Source: Phlegmacium glaucopus (lineage: Eukaryota > Basidiomycota > Agaricomycetes > Agaricales > Cortinariaceae). From it: DNA of 64,000 nucleotides. This document shows, piece after piece, positions 21,884-32,816 of the stretch (within the stretch, counting starts at the first letter, position 1; every line of letters starts with the position of its first letter). The position numbers and the translations under genes are program-made. The stretch covers positions 259,015-323,014 of the forward strand of contig MU130573.1 of the NCBI GenBank assembly GCA_015039465.1. The letters run 5' to 3'. The notes under the pieces were generated by a model that made no database searches, had not been told where the DNA came from, and saw only the letters and a list, made by a program, of their open reading frames with translations.

Positions 21884-23041
21884 TTAAACCCTTGCCTGCT
21901 TCCCCTTTCCACCACCACTCTCCATTGCCTTTCGCTTCATTCCGGCTTGGTTGTTGGTATTTTCTTCCCCTTCCTCACCACTGCTACTCCCCTCCTTGTC
22001 CAGATTCTCTTCATCACTGTTACTAAATGGGGATTCCGCGTTTTCGAATTCATTGCTTGACTCTTGCAATTGATGATGTGCACCGACTGTGGCACCACTA
22101 CCACTGGCTTCTTGGTTTTCGGATCTGGAATTGTTGAGTTCAATATCGACTTGTTGGTTTTCGGGGTTAACATTGTTAATTTCGATTTCATTGGCATCCG
22201 TGGGCTTTTGATGGGTAGAGCAGCCAATTCTCGTACGGTAGTTCTGTTTGTTTTTGATGGTGGTCTTCATTATTTTGAGTGTGGCCCAGTTTCCTTTGTA
22301 AGATCGCAGCTGACTATTTCGGGACCTTGCCTATGTAATTCACAATATTAAGTTAGTTAATGAGCAACTTGAATAAAAAAACATACAATGATAGCAATCT
22401 TCGATAGGGCTACAGGATCTTGATGCCTCCAATTGTTATTGAGGGATATCCCAGCATGTGCTAAGGCATCGCTAACAGTTGCCTATTAAATTAATATTAT
22501 CATTTATAATTAGAGTTGAGCAGAATGAAAAGAGCACTTACTTGGCAGTTCATATAATCCAATCGGTTCTCGAGACCCATTGCCTTTTGAAGGTTGGTAA
22601 TCATTCCATGAGGGCGTTCAATTTCTTTAAAATTGGTATCTTTTGCCATTGAGGCCTGGCTTTTCTTGAGTCTGTCAATCTCCGCTAATAAACAGAAGTC
22701 ATAATTAGAACTAGTGGTATTATATATAATAATTCTATCTAAAAAATGTACTTACCTTCCTGCGCTGCGAGCTTGGCAAGCAGTGCAGCGGTGTTGTTTG
22801 TAGCGGGCGGCGGCGCGGTTGTTGCAAGAGGAGAGCTTGGCTTGGGCTTGGGCACTGACTTGGGCTTGGGCACTGGCTTGGGCTTGGGCTTGGGCTTGGG
22901 CTTCTTCATAGTGGCCTGCATCGGGGTGCTTGCAATTGTGTCCTGAGATGATGCCGACAGTTGAGTATTGAGGTTTTTGTTGGGTGTGCTGAGGGTTGTA
23001 TTCGCTGAAGTCTTTGCCCAGCCAGTCACATGAGCCATCAT
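21884..23041 (-). CDS. Uncharacterised protein H1, coiled-coil, transposon-associated
   Basis: Four exons (23041-22756, 22684-22542, 22482-22387, 22330-21884) give 323 residues, all introns GT-AG and in phase. The N-terminal third is Ser/Thr-rich, followed by a Lys-Pro repeat tract (KPKPKPKP). A short predicted coiled coil (LLAKLAAQE into EIDRLKKSQA) follows, then a conserved block with MITNLQKAMGLENRLDYMNC and LNNNWRHQDPVALSKIA. The C-terminus is acidic (NSDEENLDKEGSSSGEEGEE) and ends GKGKQARV. I recognise this layout from multicopy, transposon-linked proteins of mushroom genomes, but know no function. It is divergent from H2 and part of a three-gene group beside the tnp2 transposase. Confidence 0.65.
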
Positions 23042-23702
23042 ACAAATGTCTGAAGCAGTAGTAAGTGATAGGAAAGACGGATTGATATATAACTAGGAAG
23101 TCGACTCAGCTTTATAAAAAATCTCCCAGAGCCGGCAGCTGCAGCAACAATGTGTTGAGTTGGCAAAGTATTTACCGGTAACTGAAGGCAGGTTCTGACT
23201 GGACAGGGACACATCAGACTCTAGACCTGTGCATACATATAGTGATTGCTAACAGAGGAAAAAAATCAATATAAATTTTAAAAAAGAAGGTCTAGCGGTA
23301 TATATATTTACGTCTTAATCTGCAGTGAATTGCTTAGGTAGATAGCCTAAGCGGTCGCAACATTGGGAGGCTAGCGGCGCCGAGTTGACCAATTGCAAAA
23401 ACATTAGAAACATACACATTGTTCTCAAGATTGAATTGACAGATCACTTGGAATGCAAAAAAAGAGACAGGTTACTCACTTGTAATTATAATTGTGATTG
23501 GTTATGTTCAAATTCGAATTCAATAGTTAGCGTGAGTACAACATCGGAAATTTCTTTCACCGCGCCGCCAATGTTTAAATTTGCAATTGCAGATACCGCC
23601 ATATCTTTCTGCTAGTCAATTTAAGGAAATGACGCATGTATATAAACCCACGACACACCAGTATGAACTTATTCTGCTAACGTTGCTGACCTTTTGCGAG
23701 AT

Positions 23703-24453
23703 ATGGCACCAGCAATCTTAATTTCAAGTAGCCCTGTCAGCAGTCCTCATGGAAGTTCTCCGGATCAGGAAGCAACGTCAATGTCATCACCTACGAAGTG
23801 TCAATGTGAGAATCAGCTCGTGCATTGGGACTGGGATGGAAGCCCCTATCCAAACTTACCTGAGCCATGTCAGCGGCAGGCTATCGAGAATGATGCTTCA
23901 GTGGCATCCCAAGTTGCTGGAAAAGATGGTAAGACAATGGTTTAGAGTTAAAAGCAATAACTGATGTACGCACAATTGCCAGGTTCTGTACTTGTAACCA
24001 CAACGTCGACGGAAGATAGCGATGACTACAAAAAAGTGACAACCCGGTCAGATATTGATTCTGGATGGAGAGAAGGTGAGAGAAATTGTTTGCAATGTTC
24101 CATATAGCTGACTCCTGGTAGTTATTACTAAGCGGGCAAAGCGGGCAAGATCAAACACTCCTAATGAGAGCGCAGATGAGCAAGATGTTGCAATGAAAGA
24201 ACATGACTTAGCGGATAATGGAGCTTGTGCACGCGGTCATGAACAAGAGCAAGAGAAAAGTTCAGGAGGTGCCACCTACAAGAAACGTAAAGTAAGTAAC
24301 AATATTGTTCCAAGAAAGCAATAACTGACCTTTTGTCAGTATACCACTTCGATCCACATCAAGATCAGTAGTGCCAACCGGTCGACATCATCCACGAAGA
24401 TATCTATAAAGACGGGCAGGAAAAAAGTGATAGTACAAAGTGGAAAGGACTGA
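23703..24453 (+). CDS. Uncharacterised protein H2, 200 residues
   Basis: Four exons (23703-23928, 23983-24075, 24122-24291, 24340-24453) give 200 residues with short GT-AG introns of 46-54 bases. The N-terminus is Ser/Pro-rich. The middle contains WDWDGSPYPNLPEP, an acidic patch, and a basic run TKRAKRARS and YKKRK that could be a nuclear localisation signal. The tail is Lys/Ser-rich (KISIKTGRKKVIVQ). No domain is recognised. It is transcribed towards H3, with 83 bases between the stops. The well-formed splice sites argue that it is a real gene rather than random open sequence. Confidence 0.55.
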
Positions 24454-24536
24454 TATGGACGTACTGAGTAACATGTGAGGTTGTACCAGAAGTGAATGCA
24501 TATAATTTCAAAGTAAAAAAAAGGAGTAAACTACAA

Positions 24537-27304
24537 TCACATGAACCTAGCTAAATTGATTTGTGTTGAAAAGATGCGGTGAGGAACCTGAGCTGCACGT
24601 CCAAAGTGGTTGAAAAATTGTTGGCAATAATATTTTGTGGCAGCCTGCTCAAGCTCCGTTGCATGATCTTCAGAACTTTCGTGATGGGATTTGGGAGCAA
24701 GAGCGAAGATTGGAGGTTTGTTCCCCTTCCATGACGGCATTACATGAACCAAGGCAAGAACGAATGGAAGGCGTTTGTCAAGGTTAGTTGCAGCCAATCC
24801 ACAATTGCGGTCTGGAAGATTTATGCATTTGAATGGATCGATGGGGAAACACCGAGAAATCATAGCCTGTCTCTTGATCAGCTGTGAATTGTCCCACATG
24901 TCCAAGTTGATGCAAGCACGATGGTCCAATGACAGAAATTTGTAAGCAAAATTGCGCTGATAAAGCTCCCAAAGAATTTCTCAAACGATATGTTCAGCAG
25001 GTAACTCGCCTGGAATATATCTTTTGCCTTGCCAAATGAGTGGTTCCCCTACGGTGCTTTGAGTCTTTATCTCCGGAAAAAAGTCAGATTTCGGTGTTAA
25101 CATATTCAAAATTTGTTGGCGACGTTTTGCTGCTTTGGTGTCTCCTTTTTCTTGAGTGTTGCTGAGGTCGGTTGAAAGAAAGTCACGCCAGTTCTGGCTT
25201 GACATGGCTAGAGACGCCCCATTCACAACACACATTAACCAAGCCTCATGAGCTTGTAGCCATGATTCTACAAACCTGGCCTTTTTCTCATCGTTGGCTG
25301 GGGTTACGAAAAGACTGGGATCAGGGAAGACATAATGGCCGAAGTGTGTTGATGCTTTAGATATTTTGACGAGATGAGAGGGGGACTGATCAACAGCCTG
25401 TAACGCACCACTCCAGGCAGGAATTGGGAATGGGGAAAGAGAACTGTCTAAAGGTGAAAATTTGTCTCGACCAGCAGATTGAATCGTTTGAGGCTTTGAA
25501 GCTTAAAAGATGATAGTAAAAAAATGTGCTGCAATGAAGTAGAGATTCAATGGAACTCACAAGATGCTCCTCATGTTGGATTACTTGTGGGCCCCAAATC
25601 CTTTGATGCTGGGTCATCTTGAAATGGATCTTTGAAAACCAGCCATGTTCGTGAGTAGGTGTGGAGAGCATCGTGTTTCTCGCAAGTGTTCATGAAACCA
25701 CAAAATATGACAGGGAAAGGGGGTTTGTGTTGAGAAATACATAAAGAGTCGGCAGGATTAAGAGGAGGAACGACGGCCAATATGTTGTATGGAAAAGGAC
25801 CTGTCTTCCAGGGCTGGATGACCCAGACAGGCAAACCTGCTGTAAAAAAATATTGGGCTACACGTGGCGTGTTTGTAAATGCCCCAATACAGTTTGCAAC
25901 AATAGTCGCTGCAGGTTGTAGCCCGTCCATATGTGGTTTATATATCTCAAGGTAGTCGAGCAAGGCACGGATTTCAAGATAATAATGTTGGAATTCTGTA
26001 ACATTGAATTGCATTTGACCGAAGGCGCTCTTTAATGAACTGATATGAATACAAGTAGTGATTGTCAAGGGTTTCAAAACCCCTGGAGGGTCTGGGGTAA
26101 GGGTATGGAGGGTAGGGGTAAGGGTTGGCATTTTGTACCCTTGGAAAACCCTTACCCTTGACAAGGGTTCAAGGGTTTTCAAGGGTTTCTCAAGGGTTTC
26201 AATTTCTATTTTTAACATAAGATTTTGTCAAAATCTTAGCATTTTTCTGCTTCCAAGTTATATAAATTCTACATTATTGGACTTAATAAGTATAAAACTG
26301 AACAATAAACTAAATATTGCAATATTTCCTTGTTTAAGAAGGCAAAAATATGTGAATTTGACATATTGAGGCAGTTATCTATTCTAAATTACATGTAATA
26401 GAGCTATTAATGCTTGAGAAGGTAAATAAAACATGGTAGGTAATCAGATTTATATATATATAAGCCTTAGAGTAAATACCCTTGACCATACCCCTGTACC
26501 CTTCATACCCCTCAAAACCCTTACCCTTACCCTCCAAAACCCCTACCCCTGGACAGGGGTAGGGGTTTGGAGGGTAAGGGTAAGGGTACAGAAGTTTTAC
26601 CCCAGGGTTACCCCTGACAATCACTAAATACAAGTGCTACTTATTGCTGTTGCAAGCAAGAGAAGTAGAGAATTGGGTGGGTTGGGATGGCACTTCTTGC
26701 GGTATTCAAATATCCTCTCCTGCATTTCCTTCATCATTCCCTCAAGCATCCAGTATTTCAATATGGACAACTGGCCCAGCCCATCCAAAACGCCGTTGTC
26801 TAAAGGACAAAAGTCCTCACGGGTCGGATTCCACCACATGATCGAAAGAGAATCATTTGGGTCTTCAGGCCTTCTTGGAATGGCGCCAAGATGGGGATAC
26901 TCAAGTAGGTATGGCTGCGGCCAAAGCGTAGGATCATCGGGGCCATAGCGAAAATCAGAGCGGAGGTAAACATCTCGCCTCTGCATGGGTGGAAGCAAAA
27001 TTTGATTCTGATTGGGTGTCGTACAGACAAAGTCTTGAATGGCCGCAGCAACCTTCCCGTCAAATGGCCCAATGGGTACTGAAAAGAATGAGAACAAGCA
27101 TGGAAGGCAAATAAATGTAGACATACAATATCGATTTTGTTTTGCAAGGAGGTCAGAATCGGAGATAGTCGACGACATCTGAAAAGCATACAAAGTAGCA
27201 AAAGAACATCTTAATAGAATTGGATGTCTTACCGGGAGTAAGCTATGATTTTGGTTGAGAAAAATGATGTTGCCTAGAAAGTGAAATTCAGATCCGATAT
27301 ACAT
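24537..27304 (-). pseudogene. Uncharacterised protein H3, multicopy mushroom family, disrupted
   Basis: Exons run 27304-27233, 27178-27127, 27078-26635 (interrupted) then 26055-25585, and 25501-24537. Marker segments: DSLSIMWWNPTREDF, FNVTEFQHYYLEIRALLDYL, TRTWLVFKDPF-like SRTWLVFKDPF, NWRDFLSTDL, EILWELYQRNF and FFNHFGRAAQVPHR. I recognise a large protein family present in many copies in Agaricomycete genomes, of unknown function and probably transposon-borne. Two lesions kill it: a hAT MITE (26056-26626) inserted after SSTC, whose first triplet TAG is an in-frame stop, and a TGA at 24981-24983 where the family has Arg (HIV-stop-EILWE). Otherwise the frame is open, so inactivation is recent. 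Confidence 0.72.
26056..26626. mobile_element. hAT MITE with AGGGTA tracts, copy 2 (complete)
   Basis: 571 bases, ends TAGTGATTGTCA and TGACAATCACTA, flanked by a perfect 8-base duplication AATACAAG (26048-26055 and 26627-26634). An 8-base duplication fits the hAT superfamily. It sits inside an exon of H3. No coding capacity. Confidence 0.9.
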
Positions 27305-27370
27305 GATGAGAAAAAAATGAGACTCAACAGAAAACTATAATAGCAACATTGGATAGCAGGACAGAGGGAT

Positions 27371-28729
27371 GATGCAAAGTCTAATCCCTAACTTGAGCGA
27401 CGCAAAGTCTAACTCAAGTTGACCGAGAGAAGGAACCACTCACTGCGGTACTGAGCGCTGGATGCTATGGGCACAATATCAATATCAAAAGGCAACAATT
27501 ATACTTAGGCAAAGTTGAAGGTGAGACAATGGACTTAACTTGTTTGTTTGGTTGATCACGTGATGTGTGCCTTTGTTTGTTTCTCATCAGCCAATTTCTC
27601 CAAGGTGCTATCTCTCCTTCTTACCTCTGCTATTGGACTCGCCTTTCACTACTCCACTGAGCTTTCGACAGCTCCTACACGCCTATAGATGAACCTGGTG
27701 AGTTTTTAGTCTGACTTCTCCATCATGACCTAGACTTTGCGTCAGTCATGATTAATTCCTGGACTTAGACTTGGCATCGGTCCTATGCTGATTGCTCTAT
27801 ATTTCTCAGCTCTTCACCACGCTGTATATTTTACTAGAAGCTTCAGGGAACCTGGTTACAAGAAGGGGTAATATCAACAGAAATTTGGGGTGGAATGGAA
27901 GAAGTAAGTATCACCGTCTTCGTGTCTGGAACTTCTGATATTGAAAGATATTATCTATCAGCTTGATGCAGAGTTATATTGACTGGCTGGCTTGGGATTT
28001 GTGTTATTATTATCAAGGGGTATGGCGATCTCTATCCTCTGTCACCAAGCAGCTCATAGGTTTATCAGACGTCATCCTGGCAGCGGTATTACCCATATCA
28101 CTTAGCCCTGTTTTCCATCTTTTGAAGCGGTTGATAAAATGAATATTGAATTCAACTCAATCAATCTTTTAGACCTTTTGAACCAGGTATGTTTCAAACT
28201 CCTGCATTTTGAAGTTCTGAGTCACTCATAATTTGTGGTTTGTCACAGTCATTCCAATCAACACCTTCCCTACATACAACATCAAGAAGAACCTCTCAAA
28301 GTCCCCTATCTCATCTCCTATCACCTGTGTTACATAGGCTAGACTTTTGGGACTCCCTCTTCAAGAAAGCCGATGTGAGCGTGCTCTTGGTCAGCCTTTA
28401 GAGTGGTGACTTTGGGTTGGCAAATCTCTGCTTTCATCTCAGACGTCTACACCTTGCAGCACCGCACCTCTAAAGCAAGTTGCCAGATCAAAAGGTTCAG
28501 TTTTGATCTATACATCGACACAATCTCAATTAGATCAACAATCCCCTTACTGATTCCCAACCTCGGCTCTTTCCCTAGCCAACTTAAAGATAAATGCTAT
28601 CTTCATTAACATCTGTTCACTTAACTCACATCAACTATTCTTCAATACATCCCACCATCGTGCCTACTCACCTAGTCATGACTTAGACTTTGCGTCAGTT
28701 GTGACTGTGGACCTAGACTTTGCGTCGGT
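27371..28729. promoter_or_regulatory. Repeated motif TAGACTTTGCGTCRGT between H3 and tnp2 genes
   Basis: Six copies: inverted at 27371-27384 and 27399-27411, direct at 27731-27746, 27765-27781 (diverged), 28684-28699 and 28714-28729. They flank the divergent starts of H3 and the tnp2 transposase. Such repeats resemble the subterminal transposase-binding arrays of CACTA/EnSpm elements. No other gene is seen in this 1.5 kb. Confidence 0.5.
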
Positions 28730-31204
28730 CTAGTTGTTGATCGCTTCAGCCCTCAAAAATCCCCGAAGCCGGTACGGACTCAAGGCATACAATCATTCTA
28801 CACCTTCGGTATAGCAATTTCTCCGGGCTAGTGTTTTGATATTCCGCTCTTCTCCTACCACCACCATGCTTATTCCTTGCACATGTGGGTGTGGTCTACA
28901 AGTGACATACGCCACGAAAAACAACCATCTCAATGGCCACGGAAAGACAGCACTGAGAGCCAGAGTCTTAGTGGAGAACAAATTGTTGAGGACAAGTACT
29001 AGACAGCAACAACCAACTCTACCGCAGGACCGCCAAAAGAAAAAGCGGTCTCAATCCAGTTCTACTCCAATTGGTAACTGCAAATGGCTCAAAGCAGCTC
29101 AACCCGAGGTAGACCAAGTGCCTGAGATCTCCCCTGCAGACCCAGACCCAGAGGAATCATTTTCTGTGCTGGTATCAAATGATGAATTTGAGGATGGTGC
29201 AGCCGATGTGTTGCCATCTACACGTCAGTCAAGCAGGATTACAGAGAGAACCAGGCGCATAGCAGAACAGCGCTGGGGAAATCCCAGAACTAACTGTGGC
29301 AGCAAAGATGAGGAGGAGGAGGATGCTGGTGTGATCATGACAACCATTCCTGACGACGAAGGCAACGAAGACTATGATGAAGACAGAGATGATGAAGATG
29401 ATGACGGCCTGTTTGCTGAGTCTGATGTTGCTGGCATTTCCACTTGGGATCTGCTTGACGAAAGTTTTGAGCGTGAAGCAGCATCTATAGGTATGTTTCT
29501 GGCTTATGGATCATCACCCTTGCTAATAATTGTTTAGATGGAAAGTTGTTGGGGGAATCAGATCTCAGTCTACTTCGCATTTATACACTCAAGGTGGAGG
29601 ACCATCTAACAGAGCATACTTTCAACCGACTCTCCAAGGCTTTTCCAAATAGCAGTCACGACACCCTAAAAATGACCAAGAAACGTGTTTGATTCATGTC
29701 GGGGTTCCAGCCTACACGAAACAGCTGTTGTATAAACAGTTGTGTTTGCTTTGTCGGACCGTATGAGGAGCTCATCAACTGCCCCAACTGTCAGGCAGCA
29801 CGGTACAACACCAATGGAAGGCCACGCAAGTACTTCGACTACCTTCCTCTTATACCTTGGTTACGAGCTATGTTGGCAAACTCTACTCATGCAAAAGAGA
29901 TGCGCTATCAAGCAGGATATGTCCATGAGCCTGGCATTATCAAGGATGTCTTTGATAGTGGTCATTATCAGTCTCTGCTCAACACCATTGTACCCACAGA
30001 CATGAATGATCCCTTTTTTTATTTCTCCAATGAACATGACATTGCCCTCGGTCTTTCGACAGATGGGTTTTCTCCATTCATGCGATGTGACAAGACATGC
30101 TGGCCCATGATACTTTTCAATTACAATCTCCCTCCCGAAATATGTTTCCAGAAGAAGTACTGCATCCACGTTGGCACAGTTCCTGGTCCAAAAAAACCTT
30201 GGGATTGGGACTCGTTCTGTTGGCCACTTGCTCAAGAACTCATCCAGCTGGAGATCAGTGTCAACGCTTTCGATGCCGTCAACCAAGTGATATTCTTACT
30301 TCATGCATATCTCATTCTTGTATTTGGCGATATTCCTGCCATGGCTCTTATAATGCGCATGAAAGGGCAGAATGGTCTCAGCCCATGTCGAACGTGCAAC
30401 ATCAAAGGCATCTCCCTCACTCGCACTTACTATGTCCCTCTTCAACACGATAAGATTCCTGGAGCTAATCCTCAGCAATACAACCCATCCAATCTTCCTA
30501 TCCGCACTCATGAAGAGTTTTTGGAACAAGCACATGCCGTTGAAATGGCCCCCAATAATTCCACACATGATCAACTTGCTAAACAATATGGCATCAAAGG
30601 CATACCAGTCCTCAGTAGCATATCTTCACTTTCCTTCCCATCTTCCTTCCCATTCAACTTCATGCACCTCATTTGGGAGAATTTAATTCCCAACCTCATC
30701 CTGTTCTGGACTGGTGAATTCAAGGACTTAGATCATCAAGGCAAAAGCTATGTTATTGCGCCTCATATCTGGAATGAAATTGGAGTAACTACAGCAGCCT
30801 GTGGTGTGACAATTCCAGCAGCTTTCGGGGCTTCGGTGCCCAACATTGCAATGAAACGGTCCCAGATGACTGCTGAGATGTATGCGAATTGGATGCTCTA
30901 TATTGCTCCACTCGTGTTACGTGGAAGGTTCAAAAAAGCCAAGTACTACACACATTTCATGCAACTTATCAAACTTATCAAGCTATGTCTGGCGTTCGAG
31001 ATTGATGAGGCAATGTTGAATCAGATTGATGAGGGCTTCAAGTCGTGGGTTGAGGGATATGAACGGTGAGTATTTATTCTTCCTACTATTGAATATTATA
31101 CCCTGATATAGGCTATATTATTGAAATGACCCCACACGACTTTCTGCTTGTCCTTTGACCATCCATGCACTTCTTCACATCATGTGGGGTATCAGGGCAG
31201 CCGG

Positions 31205-32444
31205 TGATGAGCATGCTGGTTCCCTGCCTTCGTTTTTCGCATTTTTGGCAGCGACGTCGCTCTACGTCACCTCTTACACCGACTATTTGCTGTTTTATTG
31301 CATAGATAAGTCTCTGGCTATTCGGTTGTCGCCTCTACTGTCCCAGAAGCTTCCTAAATGCCTTGGCTATATTTCGCTCGTACGATCGCCCCCTTTTCCG
31401 GCAGTACCCGGACGACATTAGGCATTCTGCCTCCCTTTCACTCCCTTTCACCAGCGGTCACGTGTATAGTCATGCTTTTTCCATATTTGGTAATGCTCAC
31501 TCGTCTAAGAGTCGTAGGCATGTCCACTGCCCAGACCGACGTCCCCTTACGCTACACCGAATCGTTTGGTGTCAAATCGTCGTAGCTACCCTACCAGTCG
31601 CTCCTATCCAGCGACAATCACCAGATCGAGAAGTTCCTTAACACCATTGGGCATTTTGGGTCGCTGATCATTTATATTCTTTTATCTCTCTTCGGTTACC
31701 TCAAACGCGTTGTTTTCTTTATTTTTGATACGTTTGCCATCGCTCCTTGATCGCCTCCCTATACCACATGTCTCCTGCCGGTCCTCGGAGCGACGACCGG
31801 TCCTCTTTCATTTATCGCCCACTATCCCTGATGTTTTGTCTCCCCATTTTGCCTAGTCCCTCTTGGACTCCTGTTTCATCGTTTTGATTTGTTTTATAGA
31901 TACACATGTGCAACTTAGCCATGTGATCTCCTCTACCTACTATAAAAACCTCCTGTAATTTAGTTACAAAGGACAATAAGAAAGTATTCGCCTCTCTCCC
32001 CAGAGTATAGAATTAAGTCTTGTCATCGTCTCTCTCGTCGTTCGCCTTCGTTTCATTGCGTTTTACTGCGAGTCGCCCATACAGCGACTATACTTCGTCA
32101 CTGCGTCGCCCCTTCGTCACTGCGTCTCCCCTTCGTCACTGCGTCTCCCCTTCGTCACTGCGTCTCCCCTTCGTCACTGCGTCGCCCCTTCGTCACTGCG
32201 TCGCCCCTTCGTCACTGCGTCTCCCCTTCGTCACTGCATCTCCCCTTCATCACTGCGTCGCCACTTCGTTCCTTCGTCGCCCTTTCGTCATTACATTGCT
32301 CCTCGTTTCGCTCGTCTCATATCTCGTCGCCCTACCTTAGTTGGAACCTTTCTGCATATACTTGACTCAGTGTTTAGGCCACCGAAGCCCCGAGCCGCAT
32401 CACACCTCAGTTAGTACAGCACCTAGCGTACTGACAGTGTATCA
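31205..32444 (+). repeat. 5' LTR of the gypsy element
   Basis: About 1240 bases, TG...CA. A TATAAAA at 31941-31947 is a likely transcription start region. About ten 19-base units TTCGTCACTGCGTCTCCCC lie at 32094-32283. Its end ACTGACAGTGTATCA is shared with the 3' LTR. Confidence 0.75.
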
Positions 32445-32465
32445 TTTTGGAGCCCACCGCGAGGG
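32445..32465 (+). other. Primer-binding site region
   Basis: TTTTGGAGCCCACCGCGAGG directly follows the LTR; the TGGAGCCCACC word at this place is usual for fungal gypsy elements. The matching tRNA was not identified. Confidence 0.45.
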
Positions 32466-32816
32466 GTTTCTATTACAATTGCACCTTCCACCAGACAAGT
32501 CAACCGATCGCCATCGGTAGCAGAATTACCTCCAACAACTCTTAGAGAAGAGCTTGTCGCTACCTTCCAGAACCCACTCAATCTAGAGGACGAATCGCTT
32601 TTTATAGAGCTGCCTCCAGACCGACAACGACACAACAATCTCCCTCCCATCTCGTCGCCTCTATTTCTACCTAGTGACCTCCCATCCTCATCGTCCAACA
32701 ACTCTTCACCAATCACACTTCCGCCTTCTCCTCCAACTTTGATACCGATTACACTACCAGCGACTATAGATCTCCCACCTGTCCCCTTACAAAACACTTT
32801 GTCATCGCCAGCGACT

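Noticed and set aside
22739..23045. Overlapping frames in the Lys-Pro repeat region on both strands
   Set aside because: Low-complexity shadows of H1 exon 1; only the frame that splices in phase to the next exons was kept.
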